From positions 1-31,247 of IMG/VR virus record IMGVR_UViG_3300043570_002009: a DNA stretch of 31,247 bases; one strand, given 5' to 3'. Made by a program: the position numbers and the translations under genes. Shown here piece by piece: positions 19,340 to 26,102 of this stretch; the stretch's first letter is position 1; each line of letters starts with the position of its first letter. This stretch comes from a virus. The notes under the pieces are model-generated. The model was given only the letters and a program-made list of their open reading frames with translations, had not been told where the DNA came from and ran no database searches.

Positions 19340-20362
19340 ATGCGTAAAATGGCAACCATCCGTAAGATTGATGCACTGAACCCGATTGTTGGTGCAGATG
19401 TTATCGAGGCCGCTACCATCGGTGGATGGAAGGTCGTGGTGAAGAAGGGTGATTTTTCAGTTGGTGACCGCGTGGTCTACTGTGAGATTGACTCATGGAT
19501 TCCAACCAACCTGGCACCGTTCCTCTCCAAAGGTAAGGAACCCCGTGAATTCGAGGGTATCAAGGGCGAACGCCTACGTACCGTTAAGCTCCGTGGTCAA
19601 CTGTCACAAGGTCTCCTGTTGAACCTTGATATGGCTATTCCACAAACCAATTCATTCGATGAAGGTGATGATGTATCAGAACTGCTAGGTATTGTAAAGT
19701 GGGAACTTCCCATGAATGCACAACTGGCCGGGCTGGCACGGGGTAACTTCCCATCATTTATTCCAAAGACTGACCAAGAACGGGCGCAAAACCTGGTTGG
19801 TGAAATCCTTGCGGCGGCCGATGCTGGCACCAAGTTTGAAATCACGGAAAAGCTAGAAGGTTCTTCAATGACCGTTTACCTTTACCACGGAGAGTTTGGT
19901 GTATGCTCACGCAACCTTGACCTAAAGGAAACGGAGGGTAATGCATTTTGGACTACCGCACGGCGTGATGGTATTGAACAAAAAATGCGGGCTGTTCCAA
20001 CTGGCGGCGACTTTGCTATTCAGGGTGAGTTGATTGGTCCTGGAATTCAGGGTAATATCTACAAACTACATGAACCAGAGTTCCATGTGTTTGATGTGTA
20101 CAATATATCTGGTGGATTTTACATGAATCCTGAAGGTCGCCGTGGGCTTGTTAATATGATGGATCTAAATCATGTTCCTGTGCTATATATTGACAAGGAC
20201 CTTGGTGTCGGTTCAGTAGAAGAAATCCTTCAATGGGCAGAAGCAAAGTCTGTGATGGGTGGTATCAATGGTACAGAACGTGAGGGCATTGTGTTCAAGG
20301 AAGTAAATGGTGGAATGACCTTCAAATGCGTGAGCAATTCTTATCTAATAGGAGAAAAGTAA
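19340..20362 (+). CDS. RNA ligase, Rnl5/DRB0094-like
   Basis: A 340-residue ATP-dependent RNA ligase. An N-terminal barrel-like domain (about residues 1-100, with VGDRVVYCEIDSWIP) precedes the nucleotidyltransferase domain. Motif I is EKLEGSS with nucleotidyl lysine K171, followed by VCSRNLDL, IQGELIGPGIQGN, motif III FHVFDVYN, motif IV EGIVFKE and motif V FKCVSN near the end. The architecture fits the Deinococcus DRB0094 (Rnl5) group rather than T4 Rnl1 or Rnl2. The likely role is sealing RNA breaks, for example host-inflicted tRNA cuts (inference). No end-healing kinase is seen in this window. It has its own promoter and overlaps the next gene by one base. Confidence 0.88.
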   Translation: MRKMATIRKIDALNPIVGADVIEAATIGGWKVVVKKGDFSVGDRVVYCEIDSWIPTNLAPFLSKGKEPREFEGIKGERLRTVKLRGQLSQGLLLNLDMAIPQTNSFDEGDDVSELLGIVKWELPMNAQLAGLARGNFPSFIPKTDQERAQNLVGEILAAADAGTKFEITEKLEGSSMTVYLYHGEFGVCSRNLDLKETEGNAFWTTARRDGIEQKMRAVPTGGDFAIQGELIGPGIQGNIYKLHEPEFHVFDVYNISGGFYMNPEGRRGLVNMMDLNHVPVLYIDKDLGVGSVEEILQWAEAKSVMGGINGTEREGIVFKEVNGGMTFKCVSNSYLIGEK

Positions 20363-20793
20363 TGTATTCAGTTGAATGTGTGACATGTGGTGTAGAAATG
20401 CCGATGGGTGATGTTGTACATGTATGCTCCACTGAATCAATAGCGAAAGAGATTCCAGAATTTGTGGAGCCAGTTATTGAAAAGGTTCCAATGTGGAAAC
20501 TTGGCATTATGATCCATGGATATCGGCTGGTTCAAACCTGTTCAGCATGTCCAGAGCAATATGACGTATTCGATGACCTTGGTCAACAAGTGGCTTACTT
20601 CCGTCTCCGTCATGGTGGATTCACGGTGAGTGTACCTGACGTTGGTGGTGATCAAGTATACCGAGCCAATCCAAAAGGTGACGAATGGTCCGGTGTATTC
20701 TATGATGATGAACGAGTGAAGTACCTCACCGAGGGCATCCTGGCAGTCCAGGAATATTACATCAACCGCCGTTGGAGTGTGGATTTCGAGTGA
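20362..20793 (+). CDS. zinc-knuckle protein with unknown C-terminal domain
   Basis: A 143-residue protein. The N terminus is a zinc module C6-x2-C9-x10-H20-x-C22 (ECVTCGVEM...VHVC), identical in spacing to that of the gene at 29102. The rest (VFDDLGQQVAYFRLRHGGFT, then VPDVGGDQVYRA) is strand-rich and unrelated to it. The start at 20362 follows AGGAGAAAAGTA and overlaps the ligase stop. Co-transcription with the ligase may hint at an RNA-related role. Confidence 0.72.
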   Translation: MYSVECVTCGVEMPMGDVVHVCSTESIAKEIPEFVEPVIEKVPMWKLGIMIHGYRLVQTCSACPEQYDVFDDLGQQVAYFRLRHGGFTVSVPDVGGDQVYRANPKGDEWSGVFYDDERVKYLTEGILAVQEYYINRRWSVDFE

Positions 20794-20794
20794 G

Positions 20795-20812
20795 TGTTGT
20801 AAAAACACAACA
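20795..20812 (+). promoter_or_regulatory. cassette stem-loop TGTTGT/ACAACA
   Basis: Perfect 6-bp stem (20795-20800, 20807-20812), loop AAAAAC, starting 1 bp after the stop codon and followed by the terminator at 20814. Confidence 0.62.
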
Positions 20813-20813
20813 G

Positions 20814-20843
20814 AGGGCAATCTTTATGGTTGCCTTTTTTTTT
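20814..20843 (+). terminator. terminator sharing bases with the next promoter
   Basis: GGCAA (20816-20820) pairs with TTGCC (20830-20834) over a 9-nt loop, then nine T residues (20835-20843). Wobble and A-T pairs with the T-run can extend the stem. TTGCC also belongs to the -35 box of the next promoter. Confidence 0.8.
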
Positions 20844-20857
20844 GGTTGTGGTATAAT
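20830..20857 (+). promoter_or_regulatory. promoter fused to a terminator
   Basis: TTGCCT (20830-20835), 16 bp, TATAAT (20852-20857). The -35 is the 3' arm of the terminator stem and the T9 run lies in the spacer. The leader CCATACACAGCAACAAAGG resembles that at 8963. Confidence 0.78.
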
Positions 20858-20886
20858 AGAACCATACACAGCAACAAAGGAACACA

Positions 20887-21141
20887 ATGCGTACCGTGCA
20901 AATCATCAAGGGCCTCAAAAATACCCAACGAATCCGTGTGATTCTGAATGGTGTTGGCTTTTATACCACTGTTAAAGGCGCCAATGAACTTCCCTTTTCC
21001 ACTCAAGGAATGGCAGTAATGTCGGCGTTAACCTCACTGGCCTCAGGTAAAGAGGAATCCACTGGTTTTGGTACCCGTGTGTCTGTATACAACGGCAAAA
21101 TGGAACGTGAATCCTTTGATGTACAGGTAGACCTGGTGTGA
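20887..21141 (+). CDS. hypothetical protein
   Basis: An 84-residue protein with strands (RTVQIIKGLKN, RIRVILNGVGFY), a helix with many small residues and a final strand pair. The ATG follows AAAGGAACACA. It is monocistronic between its promoter at 20830 and the inverted repeat at 21157. No family recognised. Confidence 0.68.
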   Translation: MRTVQIIKGLKNTQRIRVILNGVGFYTTVKGANELPFSTQGMAVMSALTSLASGKEESTGFGTRVSVYNGKMERESFDVQVDLV

Positions 21142-21156
21142 GTACACCAACCAAGC

Positions 21157-21192
21157 AACCACACTCCTTCACTAGGAAATTGGTGTGTGGTT
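21157..21192 (+). repeat. inverted repeat after the gene at 20887
   Basis: AACCACAC (21157-21164) and GTGTGGTT (21185-21192) form a perfect 8-bp stem with a 20-nt loop and no T-run. It may stabilise or weakly end the transcript. The rest of 21142-21276 shows nothing further. Confidence 0.55.
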
Positions 21193-21276
21193 ACATATAC
21201 TGTATCCATTGTGGTCTGGTTCGACTGAACAATAAGGCTACTGAGGTAGCCATTAAGGCATCATGCCCGCGATAAT

Positions 21277-21783
21277 ATGCCACGTCCATTACTAATAAAC
21301 ACTCTATTTGATGGATCTCAATATATGGATATATCACCATTATGTTCACATGAAGGTTGCGAATATCACCGTATGTCCGGAGGAAATGGTAGATACTTAA
21401 AACTATGTTCGATGCACCACCGAATGAAATATGGTAAAGATGGTTTCGCTTACAAAAAACATCGTAAAGAATATTGTGAAAATATTGATGGTCGATTAGA
21501 TTTTGTTTGCACAACAACCATTATGGATATATGTCAATTAGATGCTGACCATATTAATGGTGACCCCAGTGATAATCATCCGGATAATATTCAAACATTA
21601 TGTAAATGTTGCCATGCAATCAAAACTAAAAAAAATAAAGACAATCTTTCTCCCGGTAGAACCAAAATGAAACTAAGTGGGAGAGTAGATGAAACTGATA
21701 ATCATTCCACTAAAGAAGAAATATTAGAGAGAGAAAAAAGGGAAGCACTAAAAGAAGAAATGTTTAATCGAATGTTTAGTTAG
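21277..21783 (+). CDS. HNH endonuclease
   Basis: A 168-residue HNH nuclease. Zinc-type cysteines occur at the N terminus (SPLCSHEGCEYHRM) and in the core: the HNH signature reads LDADHINGDPSDNHPDNIQT followed by LCKCCHAIKT. The C terminus is charged and helical. This fits the free-standing homing endonucleases common in T4-type phages. Only a weak ribosome site precedes the ATG. It ends convergent with the minus-strand gene at 21780, the two stops overlapping by four bases, and together they look like an inserted pair. Confidence 0.88.
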   Translation: MPRPLLINTLFDGSQYMDISPLCSHEGCEYHRMSGGNGRYLKLCSMHHRMKYGKDGFAYKKHRKEYCENIDGRLDFVCTTTIMDICQLDADHINGDPSDNHPDNIQTLCKCCHAIKTKKNKDNLSPGRTKMKLSGRVDETDNHSTKEEILEREKREALKEEMFNRMFS

Positions 21784-22400
21784 TGTAATCCACGAGTTAG
21801 GATAAAATCCAGATTCGGTGTCCGAACAATCTTATTCAACATATTTTTATGCAATAGATAATCTTGGAGTTTTTGTTCGGGTATATCATAATATGAGTGA
21901 GAATAATTCCTTTCCACATACCAATCATAAATGTTTCCGAATAGGTTAAAGTAATTCTCTTGATTTAGAATCATTAGATTATCGTCAAACAGGTGGTGAT
22001 TAGGCCAATGGCATTCTGCAACATGGAGTGAATTATTATCCAATGAATGGAAATCTATTTTGTTATACAGTGCAATATCATGGCGTGTACGAACTATAAA
22101 ATCATATTGAATTTCGTTTGTATCAACGTATGACTGAAAAGACTTACATGCCATTTGAAGCCCATACCAATGAGAGTATACATTAACATTGGTTTCACCA
22201 TACTTAGAAAAGAAATCTATTGGCTCTTGATACTGTAATATCTTATGATTGTAATGAAGGGCTAATTCTCTATATTCTTCACACTGCCATACATAAGAGA
22301 ATATATCAACATCATTATGTTCAATCATTCTATCCTTAAAATAGGAAGAACTACGTTCTATTAATCTTGGTATACCGGTATAAACTATTGCTATCTTCAT
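21780..22400 (-). CDS. putative glycosyltransferase-like protein
   Basis: A 206-residue protein, the only minus-strand gene in the window. The N terminus MKIAIVYTGIPRLIERSSSY and DVDIFSYVWQ, then YDFIVRTRHDIALY near residue 110, resemble glycosyltransferase-like proteins of phages and capsule loci; RTRHD takes the place of a DxD motif. A role in modifying phage or host glycans is inference. The ATG at 22400 has no good ribosome site; a GTG at 22445 in frame has GGAG directly in front but too close. The gene is more AT-rich than its flanks, and it may travel with the convergent HNH gene. Confidence 0.6.
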   Translation of the reverse strand: MKIAIVYTGIPRLIERSSSYFKDRMIEHNDVDIFSYVWQCEEYRELALHYNHKILQYQEPIDFFSKYGETNVNVYSHWYGLQMACKSFQSYVDTNEIQYDFIVRTRHDIALYNKIDFHSLDNNSLHVAECHWPNHHLFDDNLMILNQENYFNLFGNIYDWYVERNYSHSYYDIPEQKLQDYLLHKNMLNKIVRTPNLDFILTRGLH

Positions 22401-22521
22401 GGATGGTGGTGGAGGTAATGGATGAAATATCTGAAAACCGGACACTCCTACTTAGCCATTCGGTAACTATTATTTGATGAAAAAAAGAGGCAGTCTTGTT
22501 ACAACCACGCAACAGTACCAC

Positions 22522-22550
22522 TTGCCATTTACCAACAACTGTGATATAAT
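22522..22550 (+). promoter_or_regulatory. promoter of the MoxR ATPase
   Basis: TTGCCA (22522-22527), 17 bp, TATAAT (22545-22550). The sequence before it (TTGTTACAACCACGCAACAG) is a degenerate form of the TGTTG/CAACA stem-loop. Confidence 0.78.
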
Positions 22551-22574
22551 TAATTTTTTACTATGGAGTATTTT

Positions 22575-23732
22575 ATGAATCGTAATGCAAGGGCCTTTGT
22601 TGAAACCGCGTCCCGCCTCTTTGGTAACAATGCGGTGCTGACCCGTGAGGACATTCAGCGTGTGGTTGATACCGAAGGTGTGCCCTATCCCTTCTGGTTC
22701 GTGACTAGACAAGACTTCCGGGCTGGTCGTGGCTCCTATCGCCTTCCAGACGCTCCCGGTGGCTTCCTAGCGCCAGTGGTAGCCGTCTCCTCACCTGCGC
22801 CAGGTACAGAAGCCATAGTTGAAATGTCTGCAACGGTGACTGTACTCCGTCAGAAAAAGCTCCAAGATGATTCTGATACTGCCATTCCAGAGAAATTCCC
22901 TGGTTATGTTCCGTTTGGTTTCTACAAAGACCTGACCTCGATTATCACCTCAAAGCAATTCTTCCCTGTGTTTGTCACTGGTATGTCGGGTAACGGTAAG
23001 ACTCTGATGGTTGAACAGGTTTGTGCAACCCTCAAACGTGAATGCATCCGTGTTAATATCTCGATTGAAACAGATGAATCTGATCTGATTGGTGGTCCAA
23101 CACTGGTTGATGGTAACGTGGTGTACCGTGACGGTCCTGTTATGACCGCAATGAAGCGTGGTGCCATTCTACTAATTGATGAAGTAGATCGTGGTTCAAA
23201 CAAGCTAATGTGCCTCCAAGGTATTCTCGAAGGTAAACCATACTTCAACAAAAAGTCTGGTGAATACATTCATCCAGTAGAGGGCTTCAACGTGGTTGCA
23301 ACTGCAAACACCAAGGGTCGTGGCTCAGAAGAAGGTCGTTACCTCTCGCAAATTCTAGATGATGCATTCCTCGAACGTTTCAATGTGACCGTTGAACAGG
23401 AATATCCAGAAGCCAAAGTTGAACTCAAGATTCTGAAACCATTGGTGAATGATGACGAGTTTGCCGAGAATCTGGTGAAGTGGGCAGATATTATCCGGAA
23501 AACCTTTGCAGAAGGTGGTATTGATGAAATTATCTCTACTCGCCGTTTGGTGCATATTGCAAAGACATATGGCATTTTCAAAGACCGTAAGAAAGCCATT
23601 CAACTTTGCGTGAACCGATTCGATCAAGAGACCAAGGATTCGTTCCTTGACCTGTATGCCAAAGTGGATGTAAAGGTTGCGGAAGCTCCGGCAGCAAACA
23701 CTACATACGCCGGCGATGAAATTCCGTTCTAA
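22575..23732 (+). CDS. MoxR-type AAA+ ATPase, CobS-like
   Basis: A 385-residue AAA+ ATPase of the MoxR/CbbQ/CobS group. Walker A is GMSGNGKT (residues 136-143), Walker B is ILLIDEVD (D202, E203), and a sensor NVVATANTKG and the FLERF segment follow. The first 110 residues are a separate helical and Pro-rich region. T4-type cyanophages carry a relative annotated cobS; such ATPases usually act with VWA-domain partners to remodel proteins or insert metals, and the CobT-like protein at 2546 is the obvious candidate. The start at 22575 is chosen for GGAG at 22565-22568. Confidence 0.86.
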   Translation: MNRNARAFVETASRLFGNNAVLTREDIQRVVDTEGVPYPFWFVTRQDFRAGRGSYRLPDAPGGFLAPVVAVSSPAPGTEAIVEMSATVTVLRQKKLQDDSDTAIPEKFPGYVPFGFYKDLTSIITSKQFFPVFVTGMSGNGKTLMVEQVCATLKRECIRVNISIETDESDLIGGPTLVDGNVVYRDGPVMTAMKRGAILLIDEVDRGSNKLMCLQGILEGKPYFNKKSGEYIHPVEGFNVVATANTKGRGSEEGRYLSQILDDAFLERFNVTVEQEYPEAKVELKILKPLVNDDEFAENLVKWADIIRKTFAEGGIDEIISTRRLVHIAKTYGIFKDRKKAIQLCVNRFDQETKDSFLDLYAKVDVKVAEAPAANTTYAGDEIPF

Positions 23733-23734
23733 TC

Positions 23735-23752
23735 TGTTGTACGGAAACAACA
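23735..23752 (+). promoter_or_regulatory. cassette stem-loop TGTTGT/ACAACA
   Basis: Perfect 6-bp stem (23735-23740, 23747-23752), loop ACGGAA, just after the ATPase stop. It partly overlaps the larger inverted repeat at 23749. Confidence 0.62.
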
Positions 23753-23782
23753 CAGTGGTTGCCACCAGACTCCCACTGTGTT
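23749..23782. promoter_or_regulatory. 10-bp inverted repeat bracketing a -35 box
   Basis: AACACAGTGG (23749-23758) and CCACTGTGTT (23773-23782) match perfectly. The -35 box (23759-23764) lies between the arms and the right arm touches the -10 box. There is no T-run, so an operator is at least as likely as a terminator; the next gene looks like a winged-helix protein. Confidence 0.6.
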
Positions 23783-23787
23783 ATAAT
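23759..23787 (+). promoter_or_regulatory. TTGCCA-type promoter
   Basis: TTGCCA (23759-23764), 17 bp, TATAAT (23782-23787), embedded in the inverted repeat described at 23749. Confidence 0.8.
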
Positions 23788-23823
23788 GGTATCTGGGTTA
23801 TTTAATTGAACAAGGAATATATT

Positions 23824-24156
23824 ATGTCTAAGCACAACGGTAAAATCAATCGCCATGAGAAAATTGCATGTGTCATGCTCTCCGGTAAACCAGTCTCTCC
23901 GGCTGATATTGAAGAATGTTTCAAGGGAACGGATCAAGAAGCGGTTCTCTATCGCCTCTCCACCAATATCTACAACATCCGCAAGGATGGTGGTATTGTG
24001 AAGGTGTATAAAGAAGGTCGGAAAGTTACTGGCTACCAGTTGGTTAACTTCACCGAATTCAATGCTGATGGTCGCTACATTGGTCGAGCCGTTAAGGCTC
24101 CCGGTGGTGTTCCTAAAGCTGTGGTTGCCCCTGTTGAAGTTGCAGAGACTGTATGA
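23824..24156 (+). CDS. winged-helix-like small protein
   Basis: A 110-residue protein. NRHEKIACVMLSGKPVSPAD, then YRLSTNIYNIRKDGGIVKVY and GRKVTGYQLV, follow the helix-helix-helix-wing order of winged helix-turn-helix domains, so DNA binding is plausible. The tail is Pro/Ala/Val-rich. The start at 23824 follows CAAGGAATATT. It sits directly under the promoter with a 10-bp inverted repeat and could regulate itself (inference). It is conserved beside cobS-like genes as far as I recall; not checked. Confidence 0.65.
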   Translation: MSKHNGKINRHEKIACVMLSGKPVSPADIEECFKGTDQEAVLYRLSTNIYNIRKDGGIVKVYKEGRKVTGYQLVNFTEFNADGRYIGRAVKAPGGVPKAVVAPVEVAETV

Positions 24157-24374
24157 CCGATAGTATAACATTGGACTATGAAACGGCAGACCGCATCGCG
24201 GTACTATCGTTGAAGGATGCATTCAATTATATGCAGACTGAAATTGCAGAGATTGAACAGTTGATCCAAGAATCATTGGATGTTCCAGATTACAAAATGG
24301 AAGACTATGTTCATAACAAACGTTTGTGTGAAGCTATTCGTATGGTACTTCATTATTACGGAGAAACTGTGTGA
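24153..24374 (+). CDS. conserved T4-type phage small protein
   Basis: A 73-residue helical acidic protein. LDYETADRIAVLSLKDAFNY and the later VHNKRLCEAIRMVLHYYG resemble a small protein family seen in T4-type phages, function unknown. It is coupled to both neighbours (ATGA and GTGA overlaps). The end TTACGGAGAAACTGTGTGA supplies the ribosome site for the next gene. Confidence 0.75.
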   Translation: MTDSITLDYETADRIAVLSLKDAFNYMQTEIAEIEQLIQESLDVPDYKMEDYVHNKRLCEAIRMVLHYYGETV

Positions 24375-24688
24375 ACTTAGGTGTGAAAGATGATTATGAT
24401 ATCACTTTCAAAACTGTGGAAATTCCAATTGGTGGTAAAATTGTCACATTAACCGTAGCAGTTACAGAACAGCAGATTATATCAATGTCTGATGTTCATG
24501 TTAGAGACCATTTCAAGGAACAAATGGCGAAACTTCTTGCAACATATATGTTGGAAAATAATCTGGTTGAAACAACACATTATTTGAATCAAATAGATGG
24601 CACCAGAAAGGTAAATGTTCGGTGTTATCTTTCTCCTAATGACCAAATTAAAATATTGAGAACTGCTTATGCAGCAAGCTACATTTAG
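24371..24688 (+). CDS. hypothetical protein (GTG start)
   Basis: A 105-residue protein with two strands near the start (TVEIPIGGKIVTLTVAV) and helices later (HFKEQMAKLLATYML). The GTG at 24371 is preceded by GGAG and overlaps the previous stop. It overlaps the next gene by 20 bp. No family recognised. Confidence 0.7.
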   Translation: MNLGVKDDYDITFKTVEIPIGGKIVTLTVAVTEQQIISMSDVHVRDHFKEQMAKLLATYMLENNLVETTHYLNQIDGTRKVNVRCYLSPNDQIKILRTAYAASYI

Positions 24689-25244
24689 TGTGACCGAAAT
24701 CGAAGACCTCAAATTCATTAAGCACAAAATGAAGAAAGAGGTTAGATTAGCAATTGAAAAAACATTCAACATTTATATGAGTGATTTTTTGTTTAATAAT
24801 ACCATACTTACGGGTGGTGCAACTGCATCCATTTTTCATGGTGACTATCCTTCAGATTGGGATTTATATCTTAAAGATCAAGTCAAGATTGATTCATTCA
24901 ACGGATGGATAAAAAATCCAGACAATGCACAATGTATTCAAGATGTTGATGAACAATATCTTGGGAGGTTTGACCACGGAACTGATGGTAAAATGATTAC
25001 TGCTCGGGCAGTCACTTTCAAGAATAAGATTCAAGTTATCACAATGCAAACTGCTGAGAAGCGGACTCAGTTCGATATGATTCATTGTATGCCATGGTAT
25101 GATATGAAAAATGATGTGATACATATTTCACGGGCACAATATGAATCCATTCGTGATAGGAAAATTGTGCCGAACCCACACATTGATGCTTTTCCTATCT
25201 CCTCATACAGAATGGAAAAGTATAAGAACCGAGGATGGAAATGA
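24669..25244 (+). CDS. nucleotidyltransferase-like protein
   Basis: A 191-residue protein. LTGGATASIF followed after a short loop by SDWDLYL fits the nucleotidyltransferase signature (hGG...D-h-D-h), with a possible third acidic residue in the strand RTQFDMIHCM. PWYDMKND near residue 145 is a shared feature of similar T4-type phage proteins as I remember them. The substrate is unknown; the fold includes tRNA nucleotidyltransferases and antitoxin-like MNT proteins. No adjacent HEPN partner is visible. It overlaps the next gene by four bases. Confidence 0.62.
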   Translation: MQQATFSVTEIEDLKFIKHKMKKEVRLAIEKTFNIYMSDFLFNNTILTGGATASIFHGDYPSDWDLYLKDQVKIDSFNGWIKNPDNAQCIQDVDEQYLGRFDHGTDGKMITARAVTFKNKIQVITMQTAEKRTQFDMIHCMPWYDMKNDVIHISRAQYESIRDRKIVPNPHIDAFPISSYRMEKYKNRGWK

Positions 25245-25468
25245 ACGAACGAATTAAACAAATGTGTGAACATTCTAAAGCGTATGCTACTGAGTGTACT
25301 AAGGATTTTACTGGTGATGAGCCAGTAGAGTGGATGGATTATTATACAGAAAAGTTTGCCGAGTTGATTGTTATTAAATGCCTCGACATTGTTGATAAAA
25401 AAGTATCAGGCATGGTAGGAGTCGCTGCGATGAAAGAGATAGAAGAATATTTCGGTATTGAAGAATGA
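25241..25468 (+). CDS. MNERIKELAEQA-family small protein 5
   Basis: A 75-residue member: MNERIKQMCEHSKAY start, TEKFAELIVIKCLDIV centre, EEYFGIEE end. The ATG overlaps the stop of the nucleotidyltransferase-like gene. It is tandem with copy 6 via an ATGA overlap, and the end CGGTATTGAAGAATGA lacks the usual GGAG, so re-initiation probably serves the next start. Confidence 0.82.
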   Translation: MNERIKQMCEHSKAYATECTKDFTGDEPVEWMDYYTEKFAELIVIKCLDIVDKKVSGMVGVAAMKEIEEYFGIEE

Positions 25469-25749
25469 ACGAACGAATTAAAGAACTCGCTGAACAGGCT
25501 CGGGTCTTATCAGGTGAATTTCACGAGCGATGGAAAGCTGGCCCTAGTAATGAAGAATTTTTTCAAGAAAAGTTCGCCAAGTTGATTGTTCAAGAATGTG
25601 TTTCTATATTAGAAACGGAGATTGAGTTGGTGCAAGGATATAAATCTACAGCCTTTAACGATTTAGATATTAGATGGCACGAAGGTAAGATTGAACACTT
25701 CACTGAACTTATAGAAAAGTGCAAGAAACATTTCGGAGTTAAAGAATGA
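25465..25749 (+). CDS. MNERIKELAEQA-family small protein 6
   Basis: A 94-residue member: MNERIKELAEQARVL start, QEKFAKLIVQECVSIL centre, KKHFGVKE end. The region between centre and end is extended by about 20 residues compared with copies 3 and 4. The end GGAGTTAAAGAATGA provides the ribosome site of the next gene. Confidence 0.83.
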   Translation: MNERIKELAEQARVLSGEFHERWKAGPSNEEFFQEKFAKLIVQECVSILETEIELVQGYKSTAFNDLDIRWHEGKIEHFTELIEKCKKHFGVKE

Positions 25750-25949
25750 AATTTGATTGTGGATCTTCCACCAAGAAACCAGACTCTCGCCTGACCTGGC
25801 ATCATTGGTTCGCATGGTATCCGGTGCGTATCTCTGATAATGATTGCCGTTGGTTAGAGACCGTGGATCGCCGAGGAAATATGGAATATTACTATGGTGG
25901 TGATAATTATTGGAAATATGAGTACCGACCACTTGACAAAATTGTTTGA
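25746..25949 (+). CDS. conserved small phage protein (WFAWYPVR family)
   Basis: A 67-residue protein. WHHWFAWYPVRISDNDCRWL followed by ETVDRRGN is a pattern I recognise in many phage small proteins, function unknown. The start overlaps the preceding family copy (ATGA). It ends before a strong promoter at 25933. Confidence 0.76.
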   Translation: MKFDCGSSTKKPDSRLTWHHWFAWYPVRISDNDCRWLETVDRRGNMEYYYGGDNYWKYEYRPLDKIV

Positions 25950-25961
25950 CTCATATATAAT
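25933..25961 (+). promoter_or_regulatory. consensus sigma70-type promoter
   Basis: TTGACA (25933-25938), 17 bp, TATAAT (25956-25961): both boxes match the consensus exactly. The -35 lies in the last codons of the previous gene. It drives 25983-27418. Confidence 0.85.
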
Positions 25962-25982
25962 GAATGAAATAGGAGATTAATT

Positions 25983-26099
25983 ATGAAAAGCAAAGACTTC
26001 TTCTACTTGCTCGATATATGGGCATTTTGTAAACAAAACAACGTACCTTTCGAAAATGTAAAGCGTAAAGACTGGAAAACCTGGACAGTTGAATGGTAA
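25983..26099 (+). CDS. 38-residue hypothetical protein
   Basis: MKSKDFFYLLDIWAFCKQNN and the end KDWKTWTVEW give a small aromatic-rich protein, not clearly membranous. AGGAGATTAATT-ATG is an excellent ribosome site and the promoter at 25933 leads straight into it, so it is probably real despite its size. Its stop is 3 bp before the next ATG. Confidence 0.68.
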   Translation: MKSKDFFYLLDIWAFCKQNNVPFENVKRKDWKTWTVEW

Positions 26100-26102
26100 T
26101 TT

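Noticed and set aside
25082-25273. Minus-strand frame ending opposite the nucleotidyltransferase-like gene
   Set aside because: It is a shadow of two coupled plus-strand genes, with no promoter or family.
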